A stretch of 64,000 nt of DNA from Streptomyces sp. NBC_00236. GTDB lineage: Bacteria; Actinomycetota; Actinomycetes; Streptomycetales; Streptomycetaceae. Below are positions 1 through 9,061 of this stretch, in pieces; position 1 is the first letter of the stretch; each line of letters opens with the position of its first letter. The position numbers and the translations under genes were made by a program. The notes under the pieces are model-generated. The model was not told the DNA's origin. It was given only the letters and a program-made list of their open reading frames with translations, and searched no databases. Where the stretch lies: assembly GCF_036195045.1 (NCBI RefSeq), contig NZ_CP108100.1, forward strand, positions 7,192,001 through 7,256,000, written 5' to 3'.

Positions 1-1
1 C

Positions 2-1141
2 CCCGACACGGTACGGATGAGGCTCAAGCAGCCCTACGTACCGCTCACCGGCGTCCTCGCCGACCGGGCCGGGATGGTGATGTCACCGGCCGCGCTCAAG
101 AAGTACGGGAAGAACTTCACGAACCACCCCTCCTGCGTCGGCCCCTTCCGCTTCGTCGAGCGCGTCGGCGGCGACCGGATCGTGCTGAAGAAGGACCCGA
201 ACTACTACGACGCGGACAAGGTCCACCTCGACGGCGTCGTCTACAAGCCCATCCCCGACGGCAACGTCCGGCTCGCCAACCTGCGCTCCGGCGACCTCCA
301 GGTCGGCGACCAGATGGGCCCCGTCGACGTACAGAGCGCCCTCACCGAGCCGAAGCTCCAGCTCTTCAACTCGCCCTCGCTCGGCTACCAGGGCATCGGC
401 CTCAACGTCGGCAACGTGAAGGGCCTCGGGCAGCAGCCCGGCAAGCTCGACACCCCGATCGCCCGGGACGTCCGGGTCCGGGAGGCATTCGAGCTCGCGA
501 TCGACCGCGACACCCTCAACGAGGTCGTCTTCCAGGGCATGTACGAACCGGCCTGCGGCCCCATCTCACCGCAGTCCGCCATCGCCCCCGGCGTCAAGCC
601 CGAGGACTGCCCGAAGCGCGACATCGCCAAGGCGAAGAAGCTGCTGAAGGAGGCGGGCGTGAAGACCCCGCTGAAGATCGAGCTGAAGACCTCCACCACC
701 CCCGAACAGGGGCGGGTCGGACAGGTCCTCCAGGCCATGGTCAAGGAGGCCGGCTTCGACCTGTCGCTGCGGCCCACCGAGTACGCCACCATGCTCTCGG
801 AGACCGACGCCGGACACTACGACGTCTTCACCAGCGGCTGGTCCGGCCGGCTCGACCCGGACGGCAACGTCTCCAACTTCCTCAAGACCGCCGGCGCCAT
901 GAACGCCTACGGCCTCGGCGACCCCGCGATCGACCGGCTCATCGCGGAGGGCCGCACCGTCGCCGACCCGGCGCGGCGCACCGAGATCTACGACGAGCTC
1001 ACCCGGCGCGTGCAGGACGCCCACACGCTGATCTACCTCTACCGGCAGAAGAACTACGTCGTCGCCACCAAGGACGTCGCGGGCATCCGCGTCTACGGCG
1101 ACGGACTGGTCCGGGTTACGAATGCGGGGTACACCCGATGA
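2..1141 (+). CDS. Peptide ABC transporter substrate-binding protein (family 5), 5' end missing
   Basis: Extracellular solute-binding protein of the DppA/OppA type (SBP family 5), which captures peptides outside the membrane and hands them to the permeases encoded next. The reading frame is already open at the window edge, so the signal peptide, lipobox and first lobe are missing; 379 codons remain. The stretch from about codon 60 (NYYDADKVHLDGVVYKPI) and the late ARRTEIYDELTRRVQD segment are typical of this family. Its stop overlaps the next start (ATGA at 1138), so it is co-translated with the permease. Ligand specificity (di-, oligopeptide or another amide compound) cannot be read from this part. 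Confidence 0.9.
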   Translation, partial: PDTVRMRLKQPYVPLTGVLADRAGMVMSPAALKKYGKNFTNHPSCVGPFRFVERVGGDRIVLKKDPNYYDADKVHLDGVVYKPIPDGNVRLANLRSGDLQVGDQMGPVDVQSALTEPKLQLFNSPSLGYQGIGLNVGNVKGLGQQPGKLDTPIARDVRVREAFELAIDRDTLNEVVFQGMYEPACGPISPQSAIAPGVKPEDCPKRDIAKAKKLLKEAGVKTPLKIELKTSTTPEQGRVGQVLQAMVKEAGFDLSLRPTEYATMLSETDAGHYDVFTSGWSGRLDPDGNVSNFLKTAGAMNAYGLGDPAIDRLIAEGRTVADPARRTEIYDELTRRVQDAHTLIYLYRQKNYVVATKDVAGIRVYGDGLVRVTNAGYTR

Positions 1142-2091
1142 CGAAATACCTGCTGACGCGGCTGCGCCAGTCCCTCATCACCCTCTTCCTGGTCTCCGTC
1201 GTGGTGTTCGCCGGCATCCGGGCACTGCCCGGCGACCCGGCGCTCGCCCTGGCCGGTGAGGAGCGCAGCCCCGAGGCGCTCGCCGCGATCCGTGAGGCGT
1301 ACGGCCTCAACGACAACATCGTCGTGCAGTACGCCCGCTTCATCGGCCACGCCCTCACCGGCGACCTCGGCAACTCCTCCCGCACCGGGCTCCCGGTCGC
1401 CGACGCCATCGGGCAGGCCCTCCCCGTCACGCTGGAGCTGGCCGCGCTGTCCCTGCTGCTCGCCGTGGTCCTCGGCATCGGTGCCGGAGTCGTCGCCGCC
1501 GTGCGGCGCGGGAAGCCCGAGGAGTGGATCGCCAACGTGATCGCGCTGATCGGGCTCTCCATCCCGACGTTCTGGCTCGGCATCGTGCTCGTCCTCGGCT
1601 TCGCCATCGCCGTCCCGGTGTTCGCCGCCTCCGGATACGTCCCCTTCGGTACGGACCCGGTCGACAACCTGCGCCGCATGGTGCTGCCCGCGATCGTGCT
1701 CGGCTCCGGGCTCGCCGCCGTCGTGATGCGCCAGACGCGGGCGGCGATGCTCGACTCGCTCTCCGCCGACTACGTGCGCACCGCCCGCGCCAAGGGCCTG
1801 TCGAAACGGTCCGTCGTCGGCGGGCACGCCCTGCGCAACTCGCTCGTCACCGTCGTCACCGTGCTCGGACTCCAGCTCGGACACCTGATCTCCGGCGCCG
1901 TCGTCACCGAGCAGATCTTCGTCCTGCCCGGCTTCGGCAAGCTCACCATCGACGCCGTTTTCACCCGTGACTACGCGACGCTACAGGCAGTGGTGCTCTG
2001 CACCTCCGCCGCGTACATCCTCATCAATCTGCTGGTCGACGTGGTCTATTCGGTCATCGACCCGCGCATCCGGCTCGGAGGTGCCCGGTGA
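1138..2091 (+). CDS. dppB: Peptide ABC transporter permease, DppB/OppB type
   Basis: Inner-membrane permease of 317 residues with about six hydrophobic segments, the normal size for DppB. The N-terminus (KYLLTRLRQSLITLFLVS) is the usual first helix, and the cytoplasmic coupling loop near residues 215-235 (VRTARAKGLSKRSVVGG) is the EAA-type motif that docks on the ATPase. The start codon overlaps the binding-protein stop and the stop overlaps the dppC start (2088), so the genes form one tight operon. Together with DppC it should form the translocation pore. The Dpp label rather than Opp is a convention here; substrate is unknown. Confidence 0.93.
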   Translation: MTKYLLTRLRQSLITLFLVSVVVFAGIRALPGDPALALAGEERSPEALAAIREAYGLNDNIVVQYARFIGHALTGDLGNSSRTGLPVADAIGQALPVTLELAALSLLLAVVLGIGAGVVAAVRRGKPEEWIANVIALIGLSIPTFWLGIVLVLGFAIAVPVFAASGYVPFGTDPVDNLRRMVLPAIVLGSGLAAVVMRQTRAAMLDSLSADYVRTARAKGLSKRSVVGGHALRNSLVTVVTVLGLQLGHLISGAVVTEQIFVLPGFGKLTIDAVFTRDYATLQAVVLCTSAAYILINLLVDVVYSVIDPRIRLGGAR

Positions 2092-2981
2092 CCACAGCGA
2101 CCCCAGCGCTCCCCACCGTCCCGCAGACCGCGAAGAAGAAGGGGACCGGTAACGGACGGCTCCGCGCCCTGCGCCGGAACCGGCTCGCCATGACCGGTGG
2201 CATCATCGCCGCGGTCTTCATCCTGGTCGCCCTCCTCGCCCCGCTGATCGCCCCGTACGACCCCTCGCAGCCGGACTTCGGGAACGTCCTCGCCGAACCG
2301 GGCGCGGCCCACTGGCTCGGTACCGACGATCTTGGGCGCGACCAGCTGTCCCGCATCGTGTACGGCGCGCGCGCCTCCATGCAGGTCGGCCTCGTCGCCG
2401 TCGTGCTGGCGTTCGTGATCGGCGTACCGCTGGGGCTGATCGGCGGCTACTACGGGAAGTTCGCCGACGGCGCGATCTCCCGGCTCACCGACACCATGCT
2501 GGCCTTCCCCTTCCTGGTGCTCGCCGTCGGCCTCGCCGCGATCCTCGGCCCGTCGCTGACCAACGCGACCATCGCCATCGGCATCTCGCAGATCCCCGCC
2601 GTCATCCGCATCACCCGGGCCGAGACGCTGCGGCTCAAGCACGTCGACTACGTCGGCGCGGCCATAGCCAACGGCGGCGCCGACGGAACCGTGCTCTTCC
2701 GGCACATCCTGCCCAACGCCACCTCCGCGCTGATCGTCCAGGCGACCGTCGGCATCCCCGCCGCCATCATCGGCGAGGCCCTGCTCAGCTTCCTGGGTCT
2801 CGGCGTCCAGCCCCCGGACCCGTCCCTCGGCGTGATGCTCTCCGGCGCCCAGTCCTTCCTGGCCCCGGCGCCCTGGCTCGCCGTCTTCCCCGGCCTGGCG
2901 ATCGTCGCGGCGACCCTGGCCTTCAACCTGCTCGGCGACGGACTGCGCGACGTCCTCGACCCCCGTGGAGGGACCCGATGA
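2088..2981 (+). CDS. dppC: Peptide ABC transporter permease, DppC/OppC type
   Basis: Second pore subunit, 297 residues. A basic cytoplasmic N-terminus (KKKGTGNGRLRALRRNRLA, residues ~17-35) precedes the first helix, as in the OppC_N domain. The coupling loop YVGAAIANGGADGTVLFRHI lies near residues 188-207, followed by the conserved EALLSFLGLGVQPPDPSLG segment. The GTG start overlaps dppB by four bases and the gene ends with ATGA into dppD. Partner of DppB in the membrane; no unusual feature. Confidence 0.93.
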   Translation: MTTATPALPTVPQTAKKKGTGNGRLRALRRNRLAMTGGIIAAVFILVALLAPLIAPYDPSQPDFGNVLAEPGAAHWLGTDDLGRDQLSRIVYGARASMQVGLVAVVLAFVIGVPLGLIGGYYGKFADGAISRLTDTMLAFPFLVLAVGLAAILGPSLTNATIAIGISQIPAVIRITRAETLRLKHVDYVGAAIANGGADGTVLFRHILPNATSALIVQATVGIPAAIIGEALLSFLGLGVQPPDPSLGVMLSGAQSFLAPAPWLAVFPGLAIVAATLAFNLLGDGLRDVLDPRGGTR

Positions 2982-4075
2982 CCGAGACCGTTCTCGAATC
3001 CGTACGGGGACGGGTGGGTGAGCCCGTCCTGAGCGTCCGCGACCTGTCGGTCTCCTTCCGCTCCGACACCCGCACCGTGCACGCCGTCGACGGCGTCTCC
3101 TACGATCTGCACCCCGGCGAGGTCCTCGCCGTCGTGGGGGAGTCCGGGTGCGGCAAGTCCGTCACCTCCATGGCCGTGATGGGACTGCTCCCGCCCACGG
3201 CACGCATCGGCGGCTCCATCCGCGTCGGCGGCAGGGAACTCGTCGGCGCGCCGGAGAAGGAGCTCCAGAAGATCCGCGGCAAGGACATCGCGATGATCTT
3301 CCAGGAGCCGATGACCTCGCTGAACCCGGTTCTCACCATCGGCCGGCAGATCGGCGAGGTGCTTCGCAGGCACCAGGGGCTGAGCCGGAAGGAGGCCAGG
3401 GAGCGGTCCGTGGACCTGCTCGACCTGGTCGGCATCCCCGCCCCGCGCAGCCGCATCGACGAGTACCCGCACCAGCTCTCCGGTGGCATGCGCCAGCGCG
3501 TGATGATCGCGATCGCGGTCGCCTGCGACCCCTCGGTCCTCATCGCCGACGAACCGACCACCGCGCTCGACGTCACCGTGCAGGCGGGCATCCTCGAAGT
3601 CCTCCAGTCGCTGCGCGAACGGCTCGGCACCGCGATCGTCCTGGTCACGCACGACCTCGGCGTCGTCGCCGACGCGGCCGACCGGGTTCTCGTGATGTAC
3701 GCCGGGCGCTCCGTCGAAGAGGCCCCCGTACACGAACTGTTCGCCACCGCCCGGCACCCGTACACCCGCGGGCTGCTCGGAGCCGTCCTGCGCCCGGGCG
3801 GCGAGGGCAAGCGCCGGCTGCCCGAGATCCCCGGCCTGGTGCCGAGCCTCGACAGCCAGCCCGACGCCTGCACCTTCGCACCCCGGTGCAGCCGCGCCGA
3901 CGACAACTGCACGGGTGGCCGCCCCGGCTTCAGGTCCGTCGACCCGAGTACGGGGACGGACGCAGCCCACCGGGCGGCGTGCTGGCACCCGTACGGCGCC
4001 GACGAGGCGTCCGACACCCTCACGGCCACCCCCGCCGCCGAGCCCGCGCGACCCGACCAGGAGGCCGGAAAGTGA
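2978..4075 (+). CDS. dppD: Peptide ABC transporter ATPase, DppD/OppD type
   Basis: Cytoplasmic ATP-hydrolysing subunit of the peptide importer, 365 residues. Walker A GESGCGKS near residue 52, ABC signature LSGGMRQRV near 168, Walker [13 protein letters not shown] near 188 and the switch His in VLVTHDLG are all present. The C-terminal oligopeptide-transporter extension carries the expected cysteines ([14 protein letters not shown] and a later AACWHP), which in this family can hold an iron-sulfur cluster. It overlaps dppC (ATGA) and the following ATPase (GTGA at 4072). DppD works as a heterodimer with DppF. Confidence 0.94.
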   Translation: MTETVLESVRGRVGEPVLSVRDLSVSFRSDTRTVHAVDGVSYDLHPGEVLAVVGESGCGKSVTSMAVMGLLPPTARIGGSIRVGGRELVGAPEKELQKIRGKDIAMIFQEPMTSLNPVLTIGRQIGEVLRRHQGLSRKEARERSVDLLDLVGIPAPRSRIDEYPHQLSGGMRQRVMIAIAVACDPSVLIADEPTTALDVTVQAGILEVLQSLRERLGTAIVLVTHDLGVVADAADRVLVMYAGRSVEEAPVHELFATARHPYTRGLLGAVLRPGGEGKRRLPEIPGLVPSLDSQPDACTFAPRCSRADDNCTGGRPGFRSVDPSTGTDAAHRAACWHPYGADEASDTLTATPAAEPARPDQEAGK

Positions 4076-5115
4076 CCGCAGCACAGACCGTCCCCGCCCC
4101 GCGCGAAAGCGCCGAGGGCGCCGCGGACCAGCAGCACCCCGTGCTGCGGATCGACTCGATGGAACGGCACTTCGCGGCTTCCGGCGGCGGCACCGTCCGC
4201 GCCGTCGACGGCGTCTCGATCACCGTCGGCCGCGGCGAGGTCGTGGGCCTCGTCGGGGAGTCCGGCAGCGGCAAGTCGACCGTCGGCCGCTGCGCCGTAC
4301 GCCTCGACGAACCCACCGGCGGCACCGTCCACATCAACGGCACCGACATCACCCATCTGTCCCGCCGCGCCGTGCGCCCGCTGCGCAAGGACTTCCACCT
4401 GGTCTTCCAGGACCCCTCGTCCTCGCTCGACCCGCGCATGACCATCGGCCAGATCATCGCCGAACCCATCAGGCTCCACCGCCGGGCCCGCGGCTCCGCC
4501 GTCCGCGAGCGGGTCGAGGAACTGCTCGCCCAGGTCGGGCTGCGCCCCGAGCACGCCGACCGGCACCCGCACGAGCTCTCCGGCGGCCAGCGCCAGCGCA
4601 TCTCCATCGCCCGCGCGCTCTCCTGCGACCCGGATCTCGTCGTCGCGGACGAACCGACCTCCGCCCTCGACGTCTCCGTGCAGGCCTCCGTCCTCAACCT
4701 GCTCGCCGACCTCCAGCGCGACCGCGGTTTCGGCTGCCTGTTCATCACCCACGACCTGGCCGCGGTCGAGTTCCTCGCCGACCGCATCGCCGTGATGTAC
4801 CTCGGCCAGATCGTCGAACAGGCCCCCACCGCCGAACTGTTCGCCGACCCCAAGCACCCCTACACCCAGGCGCTGCTCTCCGCGGCGCCCGTGCCCGACC
4901 CGGTGCTCCAGCGCTCCCGCGAGCGCATCGTGCTCCACGGCGAACTGCCCAGTCCGCTGGACCCGCCGCCCGGCTGCCGCTTCCACACCCGCTGCCCGCT
5001 CGCCACCGACCGGTGCCGCACCGAGATCCCCGCCCTGCGGGAACTGCCCGGCGGCCGGCAGGTCTCCTGCCACCTCGTCGACGACGACGGCGCCGCCCCG
5101 GACGCGGCCGCCTGA
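4072..5115 (+). CDS. dppF: Peptide ABC transporter ATPase, DppF/OppF type
   Basis: Second ATPase of the importer, 347 residues from the GTG at 4072. That start was chosen because it overlaps the dppD stop (GTGA); the frame stays open further upstream but that part lies inside dppD. Walker A GESGSGKS, signature [10 protein letters not shown], Walker [13 protein letters not shown] and the FITHDLA switch are intact. The C-terminal extension has the cysteine pattern [14 protein letters not shown] with a final SCHLV. It is the last gene of the transport operon; a strong hairpin follows at 5120-5164 before the transpeptidase gene. Confidence 0.93.
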   Translation: MTAAQTVPAPRESAEGAADQQHPVLRIDSMERHFAASGGGTVRAVDGVSITVGRGEVVGLVGESGSGKSTVGRCAVRLDEPTGGTVHINGTDITHLSRRAVRPLRKDFHLVFQDPSSSLDPRMTIGQIIAEPIRLHRRARGSAVRERVEELLAQVGLRPEHADRHPHELSGGQRQRISIARALSCDPDLVVADEPTSALDVSVQASVLNLLADLQRDRGFGCLFITHDLAAVEFLADRIAVMYLGQIVEQAPTAELFADPKHPYTQALLSAAPVPDPVLQRSRERIVLHGELPSPLDPPPGCRFHTRCPLATDRCRTEIPALRELPGGRQVSCHLVDDDGAAPDAAA

Positions 5116-5119
5116 CCCG

Positions 5120-5164
5120 CGTACGGGAGGCGGGCCCTCGTTCCCGGAGCCGGCCTCCCGTACG
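5120..5164 (+). terminator. Hairpin between the dpp operon and the transpeptidase gene
   Basis: A perfect 12-bp stem (CGTACGGGAGGC at 5120-5131 with its complement at 5153-5164) around a 21-nt loop starts five bases after the dppF stop. There is no T run, as is usual for high-GC actinobacterial terminators. It should end or reduce transcription from dppF into the next gene. Confidence 0.6.
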
Positions 5165-5211
5165 TACGATCCGCAACAAACCACAGAACGTCGCAGCAAG
5201 GAGCCGCATCC

Positions 5212-7059
5212 GTGTTCACCACCCGGCCCACCCTCCAGGGCACCTTCGGCATGGTGTCCTCCACCCACTGGCTCGCCTCGCAGTCCGCGATGGCCGTCCT
5301 GGAGGACGGCGGCAACGCCTACGACGCCGCCGTCGCCGCCGGATTCGTCCTGCACGTCGTCGAACCGCACCTCAACGGCCCGGCCGGCGAGGTGCCGATG
5401 ATCCTGGCGCCCCGCGACGGGGACGTCCGGGTCCTGTGCGGCCAGGGCCCCGCCCCGGCCGGTGCCACGGTCGCCCACTACCGCTCGCTCGGCCTCGACC
5501 TGGTCCCCGGCACGGGGCCGCTCGCCTCCGCCGTGCCGGGTGCCTTCGACGCCTGGATGCTGCTGCTGCGCGACCACGGCACCAAGACCGTCGCCGAGGT
5601 GCTGCGGTACGCCATCGGATACGCCGAGGACGGGCACGCACCCGTCGAGCGCGTCGGCCAGACCGTCGAGACCGTCCGCGAGCTCTTCGAGACCGAGTGG
5701 CAGTCCTCCGCCGACGTCTACCTCCCCGGCGGCACGTCCCCGAAGCCGGGCGAGTTGTTCCGCAACCCCGCCCTCGCCGCCACCTGGCGCCGCCTGATCA
5801 CCGAGGCCGAGGAGACCGGCGGCGAGGACCGCACCGCGCAGATCGAGGCCGCCCGCGCGATCTGGCGCGAAGGCTTCATCGCCGAGGCCCTGGTCCGCCA
5901 GGCCGCCGTCCCCACCATGGACACCAGCGGCACCCGCCACACCGGCACCCTCACCGCCGCCGACCTGGCCGGCTGGTCCGCGTCGTACGAGGCCCCCGCC
6001 ACGTACGACTGGAACGGCTGGACGCTGGCCAAGGCCGGCGGCTGGAGCCAGGGCCCCGCCTTCCTGCAGCAGCTCGCGCTGCTGCCCGCCGAACTGCCGG
6101 CCTACGGCTCCGCCGACTACGTCCACCTCCTCATCGAGGGCTGCAAGCTCGCCATGGCGGACCGGGAGGCCTGGTACGGCGACGCCGCCGAGGTTCCGCT
6201 CGGCACGCTGCTCTCCGAGCCGTACAACGCCGCCCGCCGTGCGCTGGTCACCGACGAGGCCTCGCACGAGCTGCGCCCGGGCAGCCCCGACGGCCGCACG
6301 CCCGTGCTCAGCGAGCACGCCCACGCCGTCGCCGCCGGCGAGTCCGGCTTCGACGCCATGGGCATACCGGCCGCCGGTGTCGGCGAGCCGACGGTGGCGA
6401 AGGACGGAGCCGCCGTCGCCGCGGGCGAGCCGACCGTCGCCAAGGACGGCGCGACCCGCGGCGACACCTGTCACGTCGACGTCGTCGACCGCTGGGGCAA
6501 CATGGTCTCCGCGACCCCCAGCGGCGGCTGGCTCCAGTCCAACCCGGTCGTGCCCGAACTCGGCTTCCCGCTCGGCACCCGCCTCCAGATGGCCTGGCTG
6601 GACGAGGGCCTGCCGAACTCCCTCACCCCCGGCCGGCGTCCCCGCACCACCCTCACCCCGTCCCTCGCCCTGCGCGACGGCGTCCCGGTAATGGCCTTCG
6701 GCACCCCGGGCGGCGACCAGCAGGACCAGTGGCAGCTGCACTTCTTCCTCGCCGTCGCCCTGCGCGCCGAGGTCCGCGGCGGCCTCGACCTCCAGGGCGC
6801 CGTCGACGCCCCGAACTGGCACAACGACAGCTTCCCCGGCTCCTTCTTCCCGCGCGGGATGCGCCCGGGCAGCGTCACCGTCGAGGAGGGCATGGACCCG
6901 GACGTCGTCGCGGAACTGCGCCGGCGCGGCCATGACGTCACGGTCGGCGACCCGTGGTCCGAGGGCCGGATGTGCGCGGTCGCCCGCGACCCGGAGACCG
7001 GGGTGCTGTCGGCGGCGGCGAACCCGCGTGGCATGCAGGGGTACGCCGTCGGGCGCTGA
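5212..7059 (+). CDS. Gamma-glutamyltranspeptidase-like N-terminal nucleophile hydrolase
   Basis: Member of the gamma-glutamyltransferase family (615 residues; E. coli Ggt is 580), which transfers or hydrolyses gamma-glutamyl groups and self-cleaves before a Thr that becomes the small-subunit nucleophile. The Thr in DTCHVDVVDRWGN (T419) matches that position, and a GGW motif follows. The GTG start has AAGGAG at 5198-5203. No signal peptide is evident, so a cytoplasmic location is likely, unlike classical secreted Ggt. Directly before T419 the protein holds two copies of GEPTVAKDGA (residues 391-400 and 405-414). Its place after a peptide importer suggests a role in breaking down imported peptides. 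Confidence 0.85.
   Translation: MFTTRPTLQGTFGMVSSTHWLASQSAMAVLEDGGNAYDAAVAAGFVLHVVEPHLNGPAGEVPMILAPRDGDVRVLCGQGPAPAGATVAHYRSLGLDLVPGTGPLASAVPGAFDAWMLLLRDHGTKTVAEVLRYAIGYAEDGHAPVERVGQTVETVRELFETEWQSSADVYLPGGTSPKPGELFRNPALAATWRRLITEAEETGGEDRTAQIEAARAIWREGFIAEALVRQAAVPTMDTSGTRHTGTLTAADLAGWSASYEAPATYDWNGWTLAKAGGWSQGPAFLQQLALLPAELPAYGSADYVHLLIEGCKLAMADREAWYGDAAEVPLGTLLSEPYNAARRALVTDEASHELRPGSPDGRTPVLSEHAHAVAAGESGFDAMGIPAAGVGEPTVAKDGAAVAAGEPTVAKDGATRGDTCHVDVVDRWGNMVSATPSGGWLQSNPVVPELGFPLGTRLQMAWLDEGLPNSLTPGRRPRTTLTPSLALRDGVPVMAFGTPGGDQQDQWQLHFFLAVALRAEVRGGLDLQGAVDAPNWHNDSFPGSFFPRGMRPGSVTVEEGMDPDVVAELRRRGHDVTVGDPWSEGRMCAVARDPETGVLSAAANPRGMQGYAVGR
6382..6453 (+). repeat. 42-bp-period imperfect tandem duplication inside the transpeptidase gene
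   Basis: Two copies of a segment encoding GEPTVAKDGA start at 6382 and 6424, exactly 42 bases (14 codons) apart, so the frame is kept. The copies differ mainly at third codon positions, which means the duplication is not very recent or both copies are under protein-level selection. Confidence 0.8.
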
Positions 7060-7170
7060 GGGGCCGACGGCCCGGTCGTGACGCGGGGCGACCGGACCGG
7101 ACGCCGGCCGGCCACCTCCCCGTCATGACCAGGTCGTCGGCGTCCGCACAGCCCGTGCTTAGCTGGGGGC

Positions 7171-7998
7171 ATGATCGATGACTTCCTTGCCGTGGACCTG
7201 ACCGAGGTCGAGGCGGCGGTCCGCGCAGCGGCCGCCGCCGAGATCATGCCGCGCTACCGGCAGCTCGCCGCACACGAGATCATCGAGAAGAACGGCCCGC
7301 ACGACCTCGTCACCACCGCGGACCGGCTCGCCGAGGAACACCTCACCGCCTCCCTGAGCCGGCTCCTGCCCGGTTCCGTCGTCGTCGGCGAGGAGGCGGT
7401 CCACGCCGACCCGAAGGTGTACGAGGCGCTGAGCGGCGAGGCCCCCGTGTGGATCGTCGACCCGGTCGACGGCACCCGCCAGTTCGTCCGCGGCGAAACG
7501 GGGTTCTGCACCCTGGTCGCCCTGGCCCACCGCGGCGAGCTGCTGGCTTCCTGGACCTACGCGGCCGCCCTGGACGAGATGGCCGTCGCGGTCAGCGGCC
7601 GGGGCGCCACGCTCAACGGCGCGCCGATACGTTCCGGGTCGCCCGCGCCCGACGCCGTACTGCACGTGGCGATGTCGCACCCCGACTACACCACCGACGC
7701 GCAGAAGCAGGCCCTGCTCGGCCTGCGCACCGAAGGCATCGACGCACGGCCCTGCGGCTCGGCCGGCCTCGAATACCTGGCCGTCGCCCGCGGCGAGCTG
7801 GACGCGCTCGCCTTCAACTGGGAGTACGCCTGGGACCACGCGGCGGGACTCCTCCTGGTCACCGAGGCGGGCGGCGCCCAGGCCACGCTGTCCGGTGCGC
7901 CGTTCCGTATCGCCGGCGGCAACGACCTGCCCTTCACGGCAGCCCGGGACCGTGCGACGGCCGACCGCATCCTGGCCGCCTTGCGCACCGAGGCCTGA
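7171..7998 (+). CDS. Inositol-monophosphatase/HisN-family phosphatase
   Basis: Magnesium-dependent phosphatase of the inositol monophosphatase superfamily, 275 residues, cytoplasmic. The metal-binding motifs are present: GEEAV near residue 72, DPVDGTRQF near 95 and WDHAAGLLL near 225. Family members act on inositol phosphate, histidinol phosphate, fructose 1,6-bisphosphate or PAP; the sequence alone does not choose among them, and no histidine-biosynthesis genes lie nearby. It stands alone between the transpeptidase and a convergent nucleotidyltransferase gene. Confidence 0.9.
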   Translation: MIDDFLAVDLTEVEAAVRAAAAAEIMPRYRQLAAHEIIEKNGPHDLVTTADRLAEEHLTASLSRLLPGSVVVGEEAVHADPKVYEALSGEAPVWIVDPVDGTRQFVRGETGFCTLVALAHRGELLASWTYAAALDEMAVAVSGRGATLNGAPIRSGSPAPDAVLHVAMSHPDYTTDAQKQALLGLRTEGIDARPCGSAGLEYLAVARGELDALAFNWEYAWDHAAGLLLVTEAGGAQATLSGAPFRIAGGNDLPFTAARDRATADRILAALRTEA

Positions 7999-8026
7999 GC
8001 AAGCGGTCCGGGGCGCGGTGATCGTG

Positions 8027-8070
8027 CGCGCTGCGCCCGGGCCCTTCGGCGTTCCGGGCCCTTCAGCGCG
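8027..8070. terminator. Shared hairpin between convergent genes
   Basis: The outer arms CGCGCTG (8027-8033) and CAGCGCG (8064-8070) plus the inner arms GCCCGG/CCGGGC form a two-part stem. It lies between the phosphatase and the nucleotidyltransferase and overlaps the stop codon of the latter, so it may serve both strands. Confidence 0.5.
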
Positions 8071-8974
8071 ACCGAGGTCCTCGACTCCCGTCGGCGACAC
8101 CCTTCCGCAGGACCTCGCGCACGTCCCTCACGACTGTCGCGGCCGTCTCCACGGCCGAGGGGTCCAGCCCCGACAGCGCCTCGCCCACCCGTGCCGCGAA
8201 GTCCGCGGGCGTGTCCGGCAGGGCAGCGGCGGCGGCCAGCGCGCCCTTCTCGTTCAGGCACCAGGTGCGGTGGTGGGCGTGCAGCGACTGGGCGAGGATG
8301 CCGAACGCCCGGGACAGACAGAGCGCTACATGGAGCCGGTCACCGCCCGGTGCCGACTTACGGGCCGACCCGACCGAGAACTCCGCCTCCCAGGCCGCCT
8401 CGGCAAGCGCCTCGCGCAGGGGCTCCGGGTAGTCAGACGTCTGCTGCTGAAGTGCCGTCAACTCGCCATGAGGGTCGGCGAGTACGCGCCCGAGCGCAAC
8501 CTCGCCCGCGTAGGCGGGGGACCAGAAGCCCAGCGGATGCCCGGGCTGGACGCCCACCTCGAACCGTCCCTGCCGACAGTCGGACCAGACCGCCTCGACC
8601 CGGTCCAGATCGCGCAGGATCCAGTCGACCGGAACACCGTCCACCCGCAGCCACGCCCCGCCGTTCACCCACGGCCCCCAGCCGCCCGGCCCGGCCACCT
8701 CGACCGGGGAGCCCTGGAACGCGGACGCCAGCGCGGTCAGCGCGGCGAGGTCCGGTGCGCCGCGGTAGTAGAGGCCCAGATCCCAGTCCGAGTCGGGCCG
8801 GTGGGTGCCGCGGGCCCGGCTGCCTCCGAGCACGACGGCGCGGACACCCGGTACCGCGGTCAGCCGTTCCGCCATCTCGTCGATGCTCCGTCGCAGAGCG
8901 GATCCCTCCGCCTCCGGGGAGAGGGCGGGAGACGGGTTCGGGTGCGCCGGACGGGCGTGGTTCGGAGTATTCAT
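8063..8974 (-). CDS. Nucleotidyltransferase-domain protein
   Basis: The polymerase-beta-type nucleotidyltransferase signature appears as GGSRARGTHRPDSDWDL near residues 40-56: the GS pair and the two Asp that bind metal and NTP. The helical C-terminal part (LREALAEAAWEAEFSV and the His-containing LHAHHRTW segment) resembles the substrate-binding region of aminoglycoside- or antitoxin-type nucleotidyltransferases, but the substrate is unknown. The ATG at 8974 gives 303 residues; the frame continues upstream into the divergent FAD gene, which is not plausible. It is transcribed away from the oxidoreductase at 9062. Confidence 0.8.
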   Translation of the reverse strand: MNTPNHARPAHPNPSPALSPEAEGSALRRSIDEMAERLTAVPGVRAVVLGGSRARGTHRPDSDWDLGLYYRGAPDLAALTALASAFQGSPVEVAGPGGWGPWVNGGAWLRVDGVPVDWILRDLDRVEAVWSDCRQGRFEVGVQPGHPLGFWSPAYAGEVALGRVLADPHGELTALQQQTSDYPEPLREALAEAAWEAEFSVGSARKSAPGGDRLHVALCLSRAFGILAQSLHAHHRTWCLNEKGALAAAAALPDTPADFAARVGEALSGLDPSAVETAATVVRDVREVLRKGVADGSRGPRSR

Positions 8975-9061
8975 GGGACGGGCACCGTACCCGCTCCCGA
9001 AGTGTCGGTGCCTGCGAATATCCTGGGCTCTCAGACCGTCGGCTGACAAAGGAGTCCGAAG

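Noticed and set aside
3100..6935. Very long open frames on both strands (1,277 and 1,006 codons) across the dpp and transpeptidase genes
   Set aside because: They lie over well-recognised genes in other frames, are Arg/Pro/Gly/Ala-rich without domains, and are the usual by-product of high GC.
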